DNA from: Salticus scenicus
Lineage: Eukaryota; Arthropoda; Arachnida; Araneae; Salticidae
Assembly: GCA_963930645.1 (NCBI GenBank)
Contig: OZ005648.1
Span: 108,177,667-108,241,666 of the forward strand
Length of the DNA: 64,000 nt
Direction: 5' to 3'
A model generated the notes under the pieces. The model saw only the letters and a program-made list of their open reading frames with translations, made no database searches and was not told the DNA's origin. Below are positions 58,407 through 64,000 of the stretch, piece after piece. Position 1 is the first letter of the stretch; the number at the start of each line of letters is the position of its first letter. The translations under genes were made by a program, and so were the position numbers.

Positions 58407-60179
58407 GTAATGATAATATTTTCTAGAATGTATTACGGAATATTCCTTGTGAAATATATCAATCAAAATAATTTTAATAAGCTAGATAATTTTAACGTTT
58501 AGGACAAATAACATCGTGCTCATATTAATTTAGAAATGATTTTATTTGGTGTTGATTATTTTTCATGGGATAATAAAATCGTTCAAATAAAATACTTTGA
58601 CACCACGTTTTAACGAAATAGTGTTAATTCATGCAGCTAGCATGAGATAGGTAAGGGGTGGTTATTAGATGTTAATTACTATTACGTCATGAAGGTGAGG
58701 AATGACATTACACTTGTTAGGTTTGGATTCGCTTGTGTATTGGAAACAGATGTTTCCGGAGTTTGATAATTGAAAGGAAGGTGTGTTTGTTTATATTTTA
58801 ATTGCTTATAACAGATGGAATTGAAAATGCGTAATGGCATACAGCATTTATCGTGGTTTTATTAAGAAAATTGTTTAAGTTTAATTAAGAATAATTTGAG
58901 AAGAAAATTGAATATTTATTTATTTATTTTTACTGTTTAGCTTTTCTTCACTTTTTTTTTTAATCTGAATTTTCTTGAGACTATTTTTTTAGTTTTAAAA
59001 TGAGTAAAGGTGTTAAGAATAGTTAATTATGCTCTTATGTTAAAATTAAGTGTCTGAGAAAATACATCATTTTATGCAATTTTTGTAAGCAAAATCTATA
59101 TTTTTTAACAAGTGTTTCTAATTTTAGAAAACATATTCAAAGTGACTGTTTGCTGAGTATGAGTGAAAAACACTAATTTTCTTGCCAATCTGGAAAGTTC
59201 AAGTTCTTCGGAAAATCAAAAGAAACAGTTACTCGGTAGTTTAAAATATGGGATGCCTTAAAGATTTTTCTCAAAAATTTGCTATTATTATTTAATAGTT
59301 TCTTAATTACATATATAGCTTATAATATGAGAATTCTTCTTCTTCTTCTTCTTATTATTATTATTATTATTATTATTTTTTTTTTCAGTAAACGGCTCTC
59401 GTGTACGTGTTTCTTGATATTATTTGAAATATTCTGTTTTCGTGTTTAAAGGAATTGGTTTAATGAACCTTAAGGTTACTCGATTGGGACAAACGTTTGT
59501 GTAAAATTTTGACTCTACCACTATTTTATATCAGCATTTTTTTTTTTTTTTTTTTTTAATTGAAGAAAATTCTAGTGTTAAATAAAGTGAAGATTACTAT
59601 TCGAAAGCATTGGGACTTAAAAACATGAACCGCATCAACTATGTAGGATACATGTATATATTGTATATCATTCAGAAAGGATTAGAAAGACATTAGCCAT
59701 ATGTAGACTAAAAGGTAACAAGTTATAAAAATAATATGTTGCAAAAACCTATTACCAAAGGAAGTATGGAACGAAGTAACCTATTACTGAAAAGTAACTA
59801 TTTATCCCATCTCTCTCTATATATAGATGTAGATATATTTCAATTTTATCCATTTATTTTTCCATTTAATTTTCTTAAATTTATTCTTTCATTTTATTTG
59901 ATTAAAATTGTTCTACGTCGTTTACATTATCAACGGCTGTTACACAACTATTTATTTATTTAATTAATTCATTTCAAAAGGAAAATATAATTAAATGTTT
60001 TTATCGGGAAATTGTTAATATCGCATAAAGGATTACTCTTATTAAAGTTTAAGTTTAATAAAAACTTATTTATTATTTATTTAATGCCATTGAAAGGAAG
60101 ATCTTTTGTTATTTATTTATTCATTGTACTAATCGAAATCAAATGGTAATATAGCTGAAAAGTGATTGCAATAAAGTGC
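58407..60179. other. No recognisable feature
   Basis: One of the least repetitive stretches. It has a (CTT)/(ATT) tract at 59337-59380 and a T-run at 59538-59557. No domain, splice-like open frame or terminal repeat that I can support; it could be host intergenic DNA. Confidence 0.4.
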
Positions 60180-60552
60180 ATGGCGCCAAAATTAAAGTAT
60201 ATTTAATAGATGCTGAGATACAGCTATCCTTAAAAATCTTAGTTTTTGAATAAAAGCAGCTTTCGCCTTCTGATAGGTACCCAAATTGAACTGCCCAGGA
60301 ATGACATTGCTGCGGGCAATAAGAACCTAGACCCAAAAAAGCAGGGTACACTGGAGGGAAAGAAGTTGCCGCAGGCAGCGAATACCCAAAACGATGTTGA
60401 GAGCGATTTCAATGAATTTATTTTTTAATTATATATTTATTTATTTATTTAGTTTTTGTTTATAGAATGATATAAAAGAAATAAGGGTTCTTTTTTTTTT
60501 AATTATTTATTTATTAAATTTAGCGACCAGCGAAGCAGGCGAAGACCGTCAG
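60180..60552 (+). mobile_element. Helitron 3' end fragment
   Basis: Ends atttagcgaccagcgaagca ggcgaagaccg TCAG followed by T, a decayed version of the CTAG terminus. Two recurrent boxes lie at 60309-60328 and 60368-60388. The 5' end is not found. Confidence 0.6.
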
Positions 60553-60610
60553 TTATAGTATATACAAGGGTTGTTCCATGTTTATTTTTGGGGCTCATTT
60601 TTGTGAAAAA

Positions 60611-60646
<36 letters not shown>

Positions 60647-61066
60647 TGAAAAACAAAATAATTTTGTAAAAATTTACTTCTTTTTGCAATAAAAAGAATT
60701 ATCACATGAAACCTTTCACCTAAGAAGTTACTCTATCTAATGTTCATTATCAAGTTAACAGCATATTCCTGAGCCAAGTATACACACTCATTAAAAATAA
60801 TATTGTTAACGTGAAAAACTTTTACAAAATCATCATCTTTTTAAAAATAAATCTTGAGAAAGGCCTGTTGTTATGAATCTGAATTTTGTGAAAGGACCCA
60901 TTTTATGGATTTGTATTTTCTGAAGGGGCCCATTTTAGATATTTGGATTTTGTGAAGGGGAAGCAAATGGGACCAAATTTTTACCTGGATCGACCCCTGA
61001 TATATTCTAAACATATTTGGATTTTACATTAAGGCTTCATTGATAAATGAATTTAATATATATATA
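60553..61066. other. No clear feature
   Basis: Poly-T at 60613-60644. Short direct repeats of ggacccattttatgga-like text at 60895-60960. No gene. Confidence 0.45.
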
Positions 61067-61068
61067 TA

Positions 61069-61123
61069 CACTGGTGGACAATTGCTAAGGACGGATGACA
61101 ATAGCTTAGTTATTGTCATCCGT
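61069..61123 (+). mobile_element. Possible mariner-type end with hairpin
   Basis: cactggtggacaattgctaa follows TA (61067-61068) and runs into a 13-bp hairpin (acggatgacaata / tattgtcatccgt, 61091-61123). An inverted gtcatccttagcag at about 62509-62522 could be the other end, but the match is short. Confidence 0.35.
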
Positions 61124-61636
61124 TTTTGTACGGGGACCTTTTTTTAATTTAATTTATTTATTTAGAATGATAAGCGCATGTAATTTTCCTTAAATACTTT
61201 TCAATTTCTCAAACTGCATCACTATAATGTTTTTAATTATTCACAATCTCCAGCTTCTATTTTAATAGAAATATTGCTAAGTTATAATATTGAAACGTAT
61301 TAAAAAAGTTATTTCTAGCTTAAAATACTATATCTTCGGTTGCAGACTGACAAGGTTGCCTGAAGTATAAATATTTATTATTATTATTGTTTATTGATTT
61401 TTTTAATCTCAATTTTGTACACAGTCTAAGGGAATATATATATATATATTTATATATATATATATACAGATATACTGGCATCTCATAATTATAAAAGTAA
61501 TCTAATTTAGGTTATTTTAGCATATACTATTCTAGATTATTTAAGCAATGAAAATATGCACATTATTCAGTTAAATATGGTTACTCAATCCCAATATTTT
61601 ATTTCTGTACTCAGTCTATAATAATAATAATAATAA
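61124..61636. other. AT-rich, no feature
   Basis: (TA)n stretches at 61435-61470 and (AAT)n at 61618-61635; nothing else recognised. Confidence 0.5.
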
Positions 61637-62807
61637 TCTTATATATATATATATATATGTGTGAATGTCCGTGAATTTATTTGACTGAGTTTCACGCCAA
61701 AACTGCTCGACGGATTTCGATGAAATTTGTAATGGAGATAGCTTATACCCTAACTTAAAAAGTTGGCTACCTTTTATTCCGAAAAAAATTTGTTTTTGCG
61801 ATTTTTATGCATAAAATAGCAATTTTGTAAGCTAATAATAGCAAAAAATTAGCCATTTATATTTTTCCATAATTTAATTGTTGCCAAGGAAAAAAAAAAA
61901 AAAAAAAAAACGAATTTATTTATTTTTTTCAACAGGAAAATAAATACATTTATCTAAACGTGAACGATAAAAAATTATTAAAAAAAATTATGCATCTCAC
62001 AAAAATTGACGTCATTTTTAATTAAAAATTTCTTTTACACATTGATAAAGTGCTAATACGCAAGCGAAGTGATGAGGTCACTGGCCGTTCGTGGATGCAA
62101 GAAAAATATTTCTTATGTTAAACGTCCATTGGATTTTTTGTAAAAAATTATTAAAAATCGCGGGAAATTATTTTCCGATTTTAATCCCCATATTTAGGTA
62201 TAGGTATGTATTAATTATCATGTCCATGCGTTAGATTAAGTTATTTTTGTTGTAAAATTGACAAAATTTGAATTTTTAATTTCAAAACTCTAGGAAAAAA
62301 AAAATAGCAAATTTCCATATTCGATTGAAAACACAAGCATTTCATTTCAAAAGATGATATTTACACAATAAATATCCAACTAATATACTAATTAAAAGGA
62401 AAATGATAAATATTCTATCATAATTTGAAGTCAAATTTGTTTTCAAATGTCTAAATAAAATATCTGATATAAGATACTAATATGTTGCAGCGGAATAGAT
62501 TTGATATCGGTCATCCTTAGCAGAAAAAAAAAATATCGCCAAATTATTTGGCGAACATAATTTAATTCCTTTCAAAAATCATGGTTATTTTAACAACTTA
62601 TATTAAGAGAGTAATGAATAATATGAAACAATATTTCGTACAATGCATATTACGAAAATATACATCTGGCATGCATATTTTCGTATTACGTTTTTGATCA
62701 CCAAATACAATAAGCGCCAAGCACGACAGAGTTTTGAAATTCAAAATTAAAATTTTGTCAATTTGACAGCAAAATAACTCAATCTAACACATGCACATGA
62801 TAACTAA
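61637..62807 (+). mobile_element. Helitron 5' end region
   Basis: The sequence TCTTATATATATATATATAT (61637) preceded by A is followed by tgaatgtccgtgaatttatt, cacgccaaaactgctcgacg and gatttcgatgaaatttgtaa, a text typical of Helitron 5' parts in arthropods. ccataatttaattgttgcca (61868) is shared with Helitrons 1 and 2. No 3' end found before the next 5' end. Confidence 0.55.
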
Positions 62808-63313
62808 TTTATACTAATATTATAAATGCGTAAGTTTGGATGGATGTTTGTTACTCAATCACGCCACAACGGATAAACGGATCTGGATGAAATTTTGTAC
62901 AGAGATAGATAATAGTCTGGAATAAGACATAGGCTACTATTTATACCGGGAAAAATGTAAATTTTTAATTAATCTTCTATATAATATAGATATTTCTTCT
63001 ATAATAAAACTTTAAATTAATTTATTTTAATTTTTAATTGTTGCCAAAGAATATTTCACGCGAATAATAATAATAATAAAAAAAAATAATAAATATTAAA
63101 TTTGCTTAGGCACATGACAACATAACGTCATTATCAAAATTAAATAATAAGAAAATGAAAGCTAATTCAGATCTGTATTAAAGAGCTTTATTAGTTGATA
63201 ATCCTGGGTATATTTTCAATTTTAATACTGAAGTAGATAGGACATTTTACGCCAAGGACTTTATTTTGTGACAGCAACCTTAAGCCAAGTAGTCCATAAA
63301 AAATATAAACAAA
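62808..63313 (+). mobile_element. Second Helitron-like 5' region
   Basis: tatactaatattataaatgc, then ggatgtttgttactcaatca, cgccacaacggataaacgga and ctggatgaaattttgtacag: the same kind of 5' text as at 61637 with different sequence. It continues into atttaattgttgccaaag-like sequence. No terminus assigned. Confidence 0.5.
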
Positions 63314-64000
63314 TCTGTACATATAAAAGAGTAAACTCACTGATTCACTGACTCAACACTGCCATGACGATTCTGTGGGAAAGAGGGTCACAAATTTTAG
63401 TGACCAGGTTGGTTTCCGGAGCCTGACCCCCAACTAAGACGGAACTTTGCAAAATACCCCCCTCCCTGTCCCCCTTGGGAGGCAGAAGGCTTAACTCGGC
63501 TCCAAATTACTTAACGGTGAAGAAATTGCAGATGGAAAGACCAGACTTGAGTACAAAAAAATTATTTTCTGCGATTTTGGAATTATGGATTTTTAAGGGG
63601 GGGAGGGAAGGGAAAAGGTTTTAGAAGAAGGGTACTCAACACACGAGGAAATCGAACTGAACACACACTACAAAGGGATTTTATGAAATTCCACCCTACC
63701 GCCCTTTGGAGAATGGGGGGCAAAAACATGTATTCATGCTTAACGCTGTACTAAATTACCTAAGGTTGGAAATTTTTTATGTAAGGGACGATTATATGTA
63801 TCTAACTCATAGTATGAAGAGATTTTGCGAAATTCCCTCCTCCTTCCCTCCTTTAAGAATGGGGGGAGATATTAAAAAAAAAAAAAGTTTTAAAGCATAG
63901 CTCAGCTTTAAATAATTTCAGGATCTCAATTTTTTGATGTGTCGGTTAGGTATGTGTATGCAACATGCAATATAAAGTAATTTTGGAAATTTACCCCCCC
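63314..64000 (+). mobile_element. Helitron 5' end, continues past the window
   Basis: TCTGTACATATAAAAGAGTA preceded by A, closely matching the 5' end of Helitron 3 (45038), followed by actcactgattcactgactc. The interior has G/C-run units (63450, 63595, 63700, 63850) similar to the array in Helitron 3. The 3' end lies beyond base 64000. Confidence 0.7.

Noticed and set aside
58660..58860. Promoter and first exon of a host gene (ttacgtcat, later a ttataacag acceptor-like site)
   Set aside because: Single short motifs only; no supporting open frame or second signal.

Overview
The window reads as intergenic or intronic DNA from an animal nuclear genome and consists almost entirely of decayed mobile elements. 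It is very AT-rich (roughly 70% by eye), full of homopolymer runs and (TA)n, (ATT)n and (GT)n microsatellites. I found no convincing host gene, rRNA, functional tRNA or CRISPR array, and no long open frame. The mixture of Helitrons ending in CTAG, Tc1/mariner and hAT elements, a tRNA-derived SINE, and short rolling-circle-like repeats with a GTCT/GT microsatellite core fits an arthropod. An arachnid is my best guess, from general resemblance of the repeats only.

Layout. 0.6-5.6 kb: copies of repeat family A in both orientations plus a Helitron 3' end. 5.7-10.3 kb: a Tc1-family element with about 200-bp inverted repeats of IR/DR type. A 2.9-kb Helitron sits inside its left inverted repeat, and a dead transposase gene (minus strand) lies in its body. 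11.6-15.5 kb: Helitron ends and a second full-length Helitron. 16.9-22.8 kb: repeat families E, B and A, a 322-bp MITE and hAT-like ends. 23-26.2 kb: families C and D, with a SINE inserted in C. 26.3-37.5 kb: families E, A and B, ending in a near-identical tandem array of E. 38.9-43 kb: a head-to-tail pair of family B elements carrying a block of family A, then two more A copies. 43.8-50.4 kb: Helitron pieces nested in each other, with an internally deleted mariner-like element inside one of them and a chain of overlapping palindromes. 51.8-53.5 kb: a DD37D-type mariner relative with a 369-bp hAT MITE inside its transposase pseudogene. 54-61 kb: tandemly duplicated AT-rich repeats, a perfect 60-bp palindrome and another Helitron 3' end. 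61.6-64 kb: Helitron 5' ends, the last running off the window.

Main results. Several nested insertions can be resolved to the base because an unoccupied copy of the target is present in the same window (Helitrons at 5860-8778 and 45038-47785, SINE at 23203-23435, hAT MITE at 52440-52808). Families A, B and C share one architecture: a 5' terminal hairpin starting ACTTYC, a copy of that terminal sequence inverted near the 3' end, a GT-rich microsatellite core (GTCT/GT in A and B), a 3' terminal palindrome, and T-runs at both edges. This matches what is known of Helentron-associated (HINE/DINE-1-like) non-autonomous rolling-circle elements; the assignment is my inference.
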